From Pseudomonadota bacterium (lineage in GTDB: Bacteria; Desulfobacterota; Binatia; Binatales; Binataceae), in assembly GCA_021324855.1 (NCBI GenBank), contig JAJPIG010000027.1, positions 1 to 54,968 on the forward strand: 54,968 bases of DNA, read 5' to 3'. Numbering within the stretch: the first letter of the stretch is position 1; every line of letters starts with the position of its first letter. Shown here one piece after another: positions 28,141 through 35,556 of this stretch. Below the pieces are notes generated by a model. The model saw only the letters and a list, made by a program, of their open reading frames with translations. It had not been told where the DNA came from and searched no databases. The translations under genes and the position numbers were made by a program.

Positions 28141-29355
28141 TCAATTGCCGTCGACCATCCGCTCGACGCTGCGATAGAAGCTGCGCAAGAGCACTTCGTT
28201 ATCCTGCAGAACGTACTCCGTAATGACGCCCGAGCTGACGCCCTCCCAGGTGCTTTCGAGGGTGCTCAGATCTTCAAGCCACACATCGCGGTTGAGCGCC
28301 TTCTGATATTCCCAGGTGAAGCGCTCTGAATGGCTGCGCGGCAGCGGCTGATACATCCGCGTCTCCTGCCGCGTCATTCCGAGCGCCGTCGGCCACATCT
28401 CGTGCGTGAAATAGAAGCCGTTGAACAGACCCATCCATAAGTTCGGAAAAATGAAATAGACGTCAAAGGCCCAGTTTTCGCTGCGCGTCGGATTAAGACC
28501 GCGCGGAAAGCTCTTGAAATCCGCGAAGCTGAACAGCCGGCCCATGCTCCATCGATTCTCGACCCGCGCCGTGATGTCGCGCACCGGCGTGCTCCAGTTG
28601 CCATAGCCGGGATAGGAGCCGCGCAGATGCGGGCCGAAGAGGCTCACTTCGAGCGGATGGCAAAACGGATTCACGTCGCCAAGATGGACATCGCCAAGCG
28701 AACGCCGATGCAGAAAGGCGACGTGATAACCCTCGATCTGCGCATCGACGCAGAGCTTCCAGTTGCAGCGCAAATCCTCGGCGTAACCGAAGCTGAACGG
28801 AATGTCGCTGAACGGATAACCTTCGATCTCGCCGGTCACCGCGCCGAGATAATCGCGCAGCGTCTGCCGCGGGCTGGGATCGAGATTGATGAACACGAAG
28901 CCGTTCCAGGTTTCGGTCGCTACTGGCTTCAGCCCATGAGCCTGCTTATCGAGGTTAAAGAAATTTTCCTCGTCGGGGACGCCCACCAATCGTCCGGAAA
29001 AATCGTACGACCAGCCGTGAAACTTGCAGGTCATCAAGCCGGATTTGCGCTGTCCCCGCAGCTCGCGCGCGAGCCGGTTACCGCGATGCAGGCAGACGTT
29101 GTAAAAGCCGCGAACCTGCCCGTCCTTGCCGCGCATCAGCAGGACCGAGACGTTGCAGACCGGCAGATCGCGGACGACGAAATCGCCCGGCTGCGGCAGT
29201 TCCTCTTCGCGCGCCGCTTTCAGCCAGCAGCGGCGAAAGATGCGCTCCCGCTCGAGCTCGAAAAACTCCGGCGACATCAGGCGCGCGATCGGCAGCGGCC
29301 TCCGATCGAGTTCCGGATAAGCTTCAGTCCAATGGGTAACGTGGCTGGTCTCCAT
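28141..29355 (-). CDS. Rieske aromatic-ring-hydroxylating oxygenase, alpha subunit
   Basis: The 404-residue protein begins at 29355 after GAGGAG. It has the Rieske [2Fe-2S] ligands C88-x-H90 and C110-x2-H113 and, in the catalytic domain, an NWKLCVDAQIEGYHVAFLH segment (residues 198-216). That segment places the mononuclear iron ligands at H211 and H216, with the bridging acidic residue at about D204 or E208. Such enzymes hydroxylate or demethylate aromatic rings and related substrates, drawing electrons from a reductase. No reductase or ordinary beta subunit is adjacent; the ferredoxin reductase at the far end of the window is a possible donor. Substrate is unknown. Confidence 0.92.
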   Translation of the reverse strand: METSHVTHWTEAYPELDRRPLPIARLMSPEFFELERERIFRRCWLKAAREEELPQPGDFVVRDLPVCNVSVLLMRGKDGQVRGFYNVCLHRGNRLARELRGQRKSGLMTCKFHGWSYDFSGRLVGVPDEENFFNLDKQAHGLKPVATETWNGFVFINLDPSPRQTLRDYLGAVTGEIEGYPFSDIPFSFGYAEDLRCNWKLCVDAQIEGYHVAFLHRRSLGDVHLGDVNPFCHPLEVSLFGPHLRGSYPGYGNWSTPVRDITARVENRWSMGRLFSFADFKSFPRGLNPTRSENWAFDVYFIFPNLWMGLFNGFYFTHEMWPTALGMTRQETRMYQPLPRSHSERFTWEYQKALNRDVWLEDLSTLESTWEGVSSGVITEYVLQDNEVLLRSFYRSVERMVDGN

Positions 29356-29477
29356 TGCACTCCTCTTACACTTTGCCTTTGAAAATATCGCGGCCCTGCA
29401 GGTGATGTCGATGCCGGCGCAATTGCGCGCTTCGCCTTTTGAGTGGGAAGCTTATTATAAAGGAGAGAAGGGTTCTT

Positions 29478-30071
29478 ATGGCCTGGATCAAAACCATCCC
29501 GCCCAGCGAAGCGACCGGACGGCTCAAGGAAGTCTACGACGGAATTCTGCGGACGATGCCGTTCGTCCCAAAAATGCGGCAACTCGCTAGCCTGCGGCCC
29601 GATGCGGTTGAAGCGCTCGAGCTGCTCGCCAAGCGCGCCCATTTCGGAGGCACCTCGCTGGGCCGCGATCGCGAGGAGCGTATCGCGCTGGTGGTCGCAG
29701 CACTGCTCAAGTGCACTTATTGCGCGGTCGCCCACGGCGGTTTGATGGTGCGCGACGGCAAGGCGACCGCCACGGAAGTCACGGCGCTCGCGTGCAACTA
29801 TCATGATGCGGGGCTGTCCGCGGCCGACGTTGCGATGCTCGACTATGCTTCGAAGATCGCGCTTGACCCGGAAGGCATCTCGGAACGAGACGTCGCCGAT
29901 CTCCGCAAGCATGGCTTTTCAGATGTGAATATCCTCGATATCGCGCTCAACGCCTCGTACCGGGTGTTTGTCACGCGGATGGCTGCGGCGCTCGGGCTCG
30001 AAGGCGAAGAATGGTTCGAAAAGATCGATCCGGGACTGCGCGAGACCCTGACCGTCGGACGACGGCTTTAA
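29478..30071 (+). CDS. Carboxymuconolactone decarboxylase/AhpD-like protein
   Basis: The 197-residue protein starts MAWIKTIPPSE after AAGGAGAGAAGGG. It is an AhpD-fold, all-helical protein with the redox or proton-relay motif C79-x2-C82-x3-H86 (KCTYCAVAHG), and VYDGILRTMPFVPKMRQLA near the N-terminus. Members range from peroxidase-linked AhpD proteins to CMD enzymes; the presence of the CxxC pair favours a peroxide- or thiol-linked activity over the lactone decarboxylase, which lacks it. It sits head to tail with the HGD-like gene (93 bp gap). Confidence 0.88.
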   Translation: MAWIKTIPPSEATGRLKEVYDGILRTMPFVPKMRQLASLRPDAVEALELLAKRAHFGGTSLGRDREERIALVVAALLKCTYCAVAHGGLMVRDGKATATEVTALACNYHDAGLSAADVAMLDYASKIALDPEGISERDVADLRKHGFSDVNILDIALNASYRVFVTRMAAALGLEGEEWFEKIDPGLRETLTVGRRL

Positions 30072-30164
30072 GGGCGGGCTTTGACCGCCGCGCGGATAGG
30101 ACTATAGCTTTTGACATCAGCCGGCGGGCCGCAGATTCGGAAATCGCCGGGCGGAGGTAATCTT

Positions 30165-31268
30165 ATGATCCATTACAGCAAAGGCCGGGTTCCGCGACAG
30201 GCTCACGTCAACATCCCCGAAGGCCTGTACGAAGAAGAGCACGGCCGCGAAGGCTTTGCCGGCAAAGTCAGCCAGTTCTACCGGCTGCATCCGCCCACCG
30301 AATACACGCGCATCGAGGGTCCGCTGCGTCCACGCGGCATCAACACCTATGCGCTGGACACGCCCGATCGGCGCGATCCGCGCGGACTGCCGCTGCGCGT
30401 CTTCTACAACGATGACGCCGCGATTTCGATCTCGCGCCGCTCGGAGCCGATGCCGTTCTGCTTCCGCAACGCCGACGGCGACGAACTGCACTTTATCCAT
30501 AAGGGGAAGGGCCTGCTGCGCAGCGACTACGGCCCGCTGCGTTACGAGGAAGGCGACTACATCGTGATTCCGAAGGGCACGAGCTACCAAATCGTGCCTG
30601 ATCAATCGGAGAACTTCAGCCTCGTCCTCGAGACCAAGGGTCAGATCGGATTTCCGGAGCGCGGCAACATCGGCCATTATGCGCCTTTCGACTACGGCGT
30701 CATCGAGACGCCGGAACCCGAGCCCATCGAGGACGACGGCAATGAGTGGGAACTGCGCATCAAGCGGCGCAATCAGATCAGTTCCGTGTTCTATAACTTC
30801 TGCCCGCTCGATGTCGCGGGATGGAAGGGCAACCTGAGCGTGCTCAAGATGAACATTCGTGACATCCGCACGCTGCTGAGCGAAGGCGTGCATCTGCCGC
30901 CGAGCGCGCACTGCACGTTCCAGGCGCCGGGCGTCGCGATCTGCACTTTCATGCCGCGTCAGCTCGAGACCGATCCCAAGGCGGCGCGGGTGCCGTGGTA
31001 CCATCGTAACATCGATGTTGACGAAGTCTTTTTCATCCACAGCGGATCGTTCTCGTTCACCGGACGGCCGAGCGGACGCGGCGCGGGCATCATGACGCTC
31101 AATCCGCAGGGACTGCATCACGGACCCAGGCGCGAGGTGCTCGAAGAGGCGCAGCGCGAATGGCGGCGGGATGCGCGGCTCGAAGGATGCGCGGTCAATA
31201 TCGACTGCTTCGGGCCGCTCGAAACCACACCGGAAGCCGACGCCCCGGAAGCCCGCTTCGCCTTCTGA
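30165..31268 (+). CDS. Homogentisate 1,2-dioxygenase-like protein
   Basis: The 367-residue protein starts MIHYSKGRVP, with GGAGG upstream. It shows the cupin-like HGD fold: GNLMIHYSKG-like opening and DELHFIHKGKG in the N-terminal domain. The iron-binding segment YHRNIDVDEVFFIHSG has H near residue 280 and E near 287, and LNPQGLHHGP holds H318/H319. These match the His-Glu-His ligands of homogentisate dioxygenase. It is shorter than the classical enzyme of about 430 residues, and no fumarylacetoacetase or isomerase gene is near. It may therefore cleave a different hydroquinone-like ring. It is likely co-transcribed with the CMD-like gene. Confidence 0.85.
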   Translation: MIHYSKGRVPRQAHVNIPEGLYEEEHGREGFAGKVSQFYRLHPPTEYTRIEGPLRPRGINTYALDTPDRRDPRGLPLRVFYNDDAAISISRRSEPMPFCFRNADGDELHFIHKGKGLLRSDYGPLRYEEGDYIVIPKGTSYQIVPDQSENFSLVLETKGQIGFPERGNIGHYAPFDYGVIETPEPEPIEDDGNEWELRIKRRNQISSVFYNFCPLDVAGWKGNLSVLKMNIRDIRTLLSEGVHLPPSAHCTFQAPGVAICTFMPRQLETDPKAARVPWYHRNIDVDEVFFIHSGSFSFTGRPSGRGAGIMTLNPQGLHHGPRREVLEEAQREWRRDARLEGCAVNIDCFGPLETTPEADAPEARFAF

Positions 31269-31328
31269 GCGGCGCGCGCGTAAGTTGAAGCGCAGGCCTC
31301 GTCCGGAAAGCGATCGCGAAAATCGGCG

Positions 31329-31587
31329 CTAGCCCCGGGGCTTGAGCACGATCTTTCCGAGCACGTCGCCACGCTCCCTTTTGCGATGCGCGTCGGCGAC
31401 CTTGCTCAGCGGAAGCTCCGAGTCGAGCCACTTGGTAGTCGTCTTCCCAGAAGCGCTTCAGGCATGGACCGAACTCTTAGAAACGATACGGATCCGAGCC
31501 GAGCATCCGGATGCCGAAGTGGTAGGCGTATCCGAGGTTGAAGCTGGCCCTTTTCCCGCTCGTCTTCATCATCCGTAGAGCGGCTCA
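31329..31587 (-). pseudogene. Broken 3' end of a zinc-type (MDR) alcohol dehydrogenase
   Basis: The minus strand shows the tail of a medium-chain dehydrogenase/quinone reductase, with an in-frame stop (TAA) after SDPYRF and then a frameshift near 31427-31437. The C-terminal part reads LDSELPLSKVADAHRK and then GDVLGKIVLKPRG before TAG, matching the usual 'Ah..e.g...GKivl' ending. The part before it includes YHFGIRMLGSDPYRF, which fits the strand carrying 'l.i.Gs'. The 5' two-thirds of the gene are missing. Together with 31588-31675, in which I see nothing, it fills the gap between the HGD-like and vapC genes. Confidence 0.65.
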
Positions 31588-31675
31588 ACGCCGGTGCATC
31601 GTCGATCCAGCAGGTTCGTGACCGTGCTGGTCGAGGACGCTGAGTTGCGGATGGCGCGTCGGAAAGCGCACCTTA

Positions 31676-32086
31676 TCAAGGAAGGATTTCAAACCTCCCG
31701 AGGCGATGGGGCCGATAGATTTCGAAGTCGTGCCGGTCGATGGTAAAAACGCGGCGCAGCCGCTCGCGTTCCGCAACTCTTACCAGCGCGGCGTCAGCCA
31801 GGTCCATCGGGAGGTCGCGGTACTTCCACATCAGCTCCCTCATCCGCGGACAATCGTCGTGGCCAAGCTCGCGGAATCGTACGCCGCCAACATTTATCAT
31901 GTCCCACAACGCCCGTTGGGCGTCAGCGGACGATCGCAGCAGGTACATCGCCTCAGTGAATGCCGGCCAGACCGTGCCCAGCGGGTCGCGAATTGTCGCC
32001 AGCGCCGCCCGGCAGGCCCGGTGATGAGGGTCGCTGCGATCAATCAGCGCGACGAGCGGCCCGGCGTCGACCAGCACGGTGGCCAT
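31676..32086 (-). CDS. vapC: PIN-domain toxin, VapC type
   Basis: The 136-residue protein is a PIN-domain ribonuclease. The acidic metal-binding residues are visible: D7 in MATVLVDAGPLVALID, E44 in PAFTEAMYLL, D97 in PMDLADAALV, and D116 or D119 in FTIDRHDF. VapC toxins cleave tRNA or rRNA when not bound by their antitoxin. The start at 32086 overlaps the 3' end of the antitoxin gene by 47 bp, a long overlap that suggests coupled translation. It abuts a dehydrogenase pseudogene. Confidence 0.9.
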   Translation of the reverse strand: MATVLVDAGPLVALIDRSDPHHRACRAALATIRDPLGTVWPAFTEAMYLLRSSADAQRALWDMINVGGVRFRELGHDDCPRMRELMWKYRDLPMDLADAALVRVAERERLRRVFTIDRHDFEIYRPHRLGRFEILP

Positions 32087-32339
32087 CGCGCTTTCCCCGC
32101 AGCAGTTGGGCGAACCGCTCGCCGGTGCGCTCGGAGAGCCGCTGGCCGCCGCTATCCCAGCAGCCGATCAGATCGGCCATCGCTTCGGCGGGCGCCATCG
32201 CTGCGCGCCTAACGCCCTGCTCGCGCAGAGCTTCAAGCGCCTGGCGCACCACGTCCGACTTGGTGCAACCACTCTCCCGAGCGATCCTATCGACAAAGGC
32301 CGCTGTTCTTGAGTCAACCCTGACATTCAGCACACTCAT
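32040..32339 (-). CDS. vapB: Ribbon-helix-helix antitoxin, VapB type
   Basis: The 99-residue protein has an RHH DNA-binding N-terminus (MSVLNVRVDSRTAAFVDRI, then SGCTKSDVVRQALEAL). The middle, about residues 50-75, would wrap the toxin, and a basic Arg/Gly/Ala-rich tail runs over the start of vapC. Upstream, the inverted repeat at 32348-32368 is a likely operator. RHH antitoxins usually repress their own operon as a complex with the toxin. Confidence 0.85.
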   Translation of the reverse strand: MSVLNVRVDSRTAAFVDRIARESGCTKSDVVRQALEALREQGVRRAAMAPAEAMADLIGCWDSGGQRLSERTGERFAQLLRGKRDGHRAGRRRAARRAD

Positions 32340-32347
32340 GACGCATT

Positions 32348-32368
32348 TGTATTACAGCCCGTAACACA
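32348..32368. promoter_or_regulatory. Candidate VapB operator
   Basis: TGTATTAC and GTAACACA form an imperfect inverted repeat (7 of 8 pairs) with a 5-nt centre. It starts 9 bp before the vapB ATG, where a promoter would also lie. Size and position suit binding of an RHH dimer pair. Confidence 0.5.
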
Positions 32369-32510
32369 AAACCAGCCGAACCGATCGAGATGCGCCTCAA
32401 GGAACTAGGCCGACGCCGCATCCAAAAATCACCCGGGTGGACGAAGCTGCAATTGTTTCCATATTTTCGCCGCTGACACTCGGCTGCGCAGCAAGAGTTT
32501 TATTCGGCGC

Positions 32511-33746
32511 TTACACCCCGGGATCGATATTGCCGGGGATGCCGAGCAGGGCGTGGCCGTAGATTTCGAGATTGGTTGCGGCGCTGAGATGCGGATGGCG
32601 TGTCGCGACATTGATGTCGCGCCAATGACGCTGAAGAACGTTGGACTCCGCAAAGGAACCGGCGCCACAAATCGAAATGATCTGATTGACTACTTCGCGA
32701 ACCAGCTTTCCGACATATCCGCATTCGGCGCGGATGCGGGCGCGGCTTAGATAATCCATTCGGCGACCGGCCCGCGCGTGACGCTCGATATCATCGGCGG
32801 CGCGCTCGGCATAAAGCCACGCGCCCTGAAGCTTGAGTGTCGCCTCGGCTAACTGATGATGCACGACCTGCGAGTCGGTCTGGCGCTCGTAATGGGTGTA
32901 GCTGATGCCGCGCTTATGCGCGCCGTCCCTGGCAATTTCCAGCATCGCCTCCGCCGCGCCGAGGATCGGACCCGTCAGCGAAAGCGCGAGCGAGGGCACG
33001 AACGCCCGACGATCGGACAACGCCCCGGAATGTTTTGTCGCCGGGTAGTCGCCCTTAAGGCAAACGTCCAGCGGCAATATCCGATGATCGGGAACGAGGA
33101 TGTCGTTGCCGGCCAGGGTGTTAGAGCCCGTCCCGCGCATTCCGGCCATGAACCAGGTCTCTTCGATCTTGAGTTGCGCGAGCGGCACGAAAGCGAGGCC
33201 GAGACCGGCGGGCGCATCGCGGTTATCGCGCAGCGGGATCGCAAGCGCGGCCCACGATGCGTGCAGGCATCCCGATGCCCAGCTCCATCGGCCGTTGATA
33301 ACGTAGCCGCCATCGCGGCGGATCGCCGTCGCATTCGGCATGATCACGCCGCAGACTCGCGGCGCGCCCGATGCGAAGATCTCTTCCTGTCCGCGATCGG
33401 GCAACAAACTCGCCATCCAGGCGCTGCCCGCCCCGATTACCTGCACCCAGGCGGTCGAGGCGCAGCCTTTTGCGAGCTCGGCGCCGACGCGCAGCACGGT
33501 CCCAAGCGTCGCTTCCTGCCCGCCCCATCGCTTCGGCGCCATCAGCTTGAACAGGCCGAGACGGTCGAGTGCATCAACATTGTCATCCGTGAGCCGCCGC
33601 TCGCGTTCGACGATCGCCGCATTTGCGGCGAGCATCGGCCGCAGTTCACGCGCCTGCGCGACCACCCGATCCTCAACTTCATTTCCGGAATGAACTGGAT
33701 CAGCCGTCATTGCTGAATCCGAGCGCATTTGTGATTCGATGGTCAT
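32511..33746 (-). CDS. Acyl-CoA-dehydrogenase-fold flavin monooxygenase, DszC/HsaA type
   Basis: The 411-residue protein (start MTIESQ; MRSDSA and MTADPV a few codons later are alternatives, none with a clear ribosome site) has the acyl-CoA dehydrogenase fold. Its closest known types are the FMNH2-dependent monooxygenases DszC (dibenzothiophene) and HsaA (steroid phenol hydroxylase). Supporting motifs are LGLFKLMAPKRWGGQEA at the start, AKGCASTAWVQVI, YVINGRWSWASGC and NVLQRHWRDINVATRHPHLS near the end. The Trp-rich core segment and absence of a catalytic Glu are typical of this group. It needs reduced flavin from a separate reductase. It diverges from a cupin gene and lies one gene from a DszA-like enzyme. 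Confidence 0.87.
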   Translation of the reverse strand: MTIESQMRSDSAMTADPVHSGNEVEDRVVAQARELRPMLAANAAIVERERRLTDDNVDALDRLGLFKLMAPKRWGGQEATLGTVLRVGAELAKGCASTAWVQVIGAGSAWMASLLPDRGQEEIFASGAPRVCGVIMPNATAIRRDGGYVINGRWSWASGCLHASWAALAIPLRDNRDAPAGLGLAFVPLAQLKIEETWFMAGMRGTGSNTLAGNDILVPDHRILPLDVCLKGDYPATKHSGALSDRRAFVPSLALSLTGPILGAAEAMLEIARDGAHKRGISYTHYERQTDSQVVHHQLAEATLKLQGAWLYAERAADDIERHARAGRRMDYLSRARIRAECGYVGKLVREVVNQIISICGAGSFAESNVLQRHWRDINVATRHPHLSAATNLEIYGHALLGIPGNIDPGV

Positions 33747-33798
33747 GCGATAGAGTCCGGTGAACTCTGGATAACACAAATCCCGACGGAGGTCCGTT

Positions 33799-34176
33799 AT
33801 GAGTCATGACGCCGGCTATGGCATCAAAACCGAAACCCTCGAATGGAAACCGCTCGCGCCGGGAATTGATATACGGCTCATCAGGTACAGCGACGAGACC
33901 GGACAATTCACAATCATGCTGCACGCCGAGGCCGGCAGCATCCTCCCGCGCCATCGCCATCTCGCTCCCGCGGAGTTCTACATCCTTACGGGCCGGGGGG
34001 TGCATCCTCAGACCGGGGCTTGGGCCGCCGGCGATTACGTCTATGAGCATAGCGGCGCGGTCCATAGTGCCTTCGCGTTCGATCAGGAAATCAGCCTGTT
34101 GATGGTCAGCCATGGGCCCATCGTGATGCTGAACGACGACGACTCCATGAAAGGCCTGATGATAGAAGCGGGATGA
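33799..34176 (+). CDS. Cupin-domain protein, ChrR/acetylacetone dioxygenase-like
   Basis: The 125-residue protein starts at 33799 after GGAGG. It is a single cupin with the metal-binding motif ILPRHRHLAPAEFYILTGRG (His-His-Glu near residues 52-59), followed by GDYVYEHSGAVHSAFAFDQE, where the last His could complete the site. Members include 2,4'-dihydroxyacetophenone dioxygenase-like enzymes and ChrR-like sensors. With monooxygenases on both sides, a small ring-cleaving or carbonyl-cleaving dioxygenase is the likeliest reading, but this is inference. Confidence 0.85.
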   Translation: MSHDAGYGIKTETLEWKPLAPGIDIRLIRYSDETGQFTIMLHAEAGSILPRHRHLAPAEFYILTGRGVHPQTGAWAAGDYVYEHSGAVHSAFAFDQEISLLMVSHGPIVMLNDDDSMKGLMIEAG

Positions 34177-34189
34177 ACAGTTTCAGCCG

Positions 34190-35527
34190 CTAGCCTGCGG
34201 AGCGCGGGAAGAAGCGATTTTCCGGACGCGGCAGCCCCAGGTTTTCCCGCAATGTCCTACCTTCGTACTCGCGGCGAAACAGTCCGCGCCGCTGTAACTC
34301 GGGCACCACGCGGTAGACGAAGTCGTCGAGCCCGGCGGGAAAATAGGGAAACATCACGTTAAAGCCGTCGCTGGCTTCGGTCATCAGCCACTCTTCCATA
34401 TCGTCTGCAATCGTCTTCGGCGTGCCGACGAAGGCAAGTCCCGCGTAGCCGCCGAGCCGTTGGGCGAGCTGTCGCACGGTCAGGCCCTCGCGCCGCGCGA
34501 GGTCGATCGCGCGCTCGCGCCCGCTCTTGCTGGCATTGGTATCGGGAATTTCGGGCAGCGGACCGTCGGGATCGAAATGGGAAGCATCGTGGCCGAGCGC
34601 GATCGAAAGCGAAGCGATAGCGCTGTCGTAATGCACGAGGCTGTCGAGACGCGCGCGCTTTTCACGCGCCTCATCGACGGTGTCGCCGACCACGACGAAC
34701 GCTCCCGGCAGAATCTTCAGATGGTCGCGATTGCGGCCGAGCTTCTCCATCCGTCCCTTGACGTCAGCGTAGAATGCACGGGCATTGGCGAGATTGCTGC
34801 CGGCGGCGAAGATCACCTCGGCGGTCTCGGCAGCGAGTTGCCGCCCCGCTTCCGAAGCGCCGGCCTGCACGATCACCGGCCATCCCTGGATCGGACGCGC
34901 GACGTTGAGCGGCCCGCGCACCTTGAGGAACTCGCCCTGATGATTAAGCACGTGCAGCTTCCCGGGATCGAAGAACACCCCGCTCTCGACATCGCGGATG
35001 AACGCATCGTCGGCCCAGCTATCCCACAGCCCCGTGACCACGTCGTAAAACTCGCGCGCGCGACGATAGCGCGTCGCGTGCTCGACGTGCGCTTCGAGCC
35101 CGAAGTTCATCGCCTCGTCCGGATTGCCCGACGTGACGACGTTCCAGCCGGCGCGCCCGCCGCTCAGATGATCGAGCGACGCGAATTTCCGCGCCACGTG
35201 ATACGGCTCGTTGTAGGTCGTCGATGCGGTCGCGATGAGTCCCAGATGCTCCGTGACCACGGCCAGCGCCGGCAGCAGGATGAACGGATCGAACGACGTG
35301 ACGGTGGCGCTGCGCTTCAACGCCTCAATCGGCATGTTCAGCACCGCCAGATGGTCGGCCATGAAGAAGGCGTCGAACCGGCCGTGCTCCAGCGTCTGTG
35401 CGAAACGCTTGAGATGCGCGAAATTGAAATTCGCGTCGGGCATCCCGCCCGGGTAGCGCCACCATGCCGTGTGGATGCTGACCGGGCGCATGAACGCCCC
35501 GAGATGCAATTGCCGCGAGCTGCTCAT
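34190..35527 (-). CDS. FMN-dependent monooxygenase, NtaA/SnaA/DszA type
   Basis: The 445-residue protein is a large luciferase-family enzyme of the NtaA/SnaA/DszA group. Evidence is the opening LHLGAFMRPVSIHTAWWRYP, FDAFFMADHLAVLN, DHLSGGRAGWNVVTSGN (a hallmark of the group) and WPVIVQAGASEAGRQLAA. Members use FMNH2 from a partner reductase to open sulfones or N-acetic acids, or to oxidise alkyl sulfur compounds. Together with the DszC-like enzyme two genes away, it hints at organosulfur or heterocycle breakdown. No DszB-like hydrolase or flavin reductase is seen in the window. The ATG at 35527 has no strong ribosome site. Confidence 0.9.
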   Translation of the reverse strand: MSSSRQLHLGAFMRPVSIHTAWWRYPGGMPDANFNFAHLKRFAQTLEHGRFDAFFMADHLAVLNMPIEALKRSATVTSFDPFILLPALAVVTEHLGLIATASTTYNEPYHVARKFASLDHLSGGRAGWNVVTSGNPDEAMNFGLEAHVEHATRYRRAREFYDVVTGLWDSWADDAFIRDVESGVFFDPGKLHVLNHQGEFLKVRGPLNVARPIQGWPVIVQAGASEAGRQLAAETAEVIFAAGSNLANARAFYADVKGRMEKLGRNRDHLKILPGAFVVVGDTVDEAREKRARLDSLVHYDSAIASLSIALGHDASHFDPDGPLPEIPDTNASKSGRERAIDLARREGLTVRQLAQRLGGYAGLAFVGTPKTIADDMEEWLMTEASDGFNVMFPYFPAGLDDFVYRVVPELQRRGLFRREYEGRTLRENLGLPRPENRFFPRSAG

Positions 35528-35556
35528 CGGCGTCGCCGGTCGGGACCGTGCTGCTT

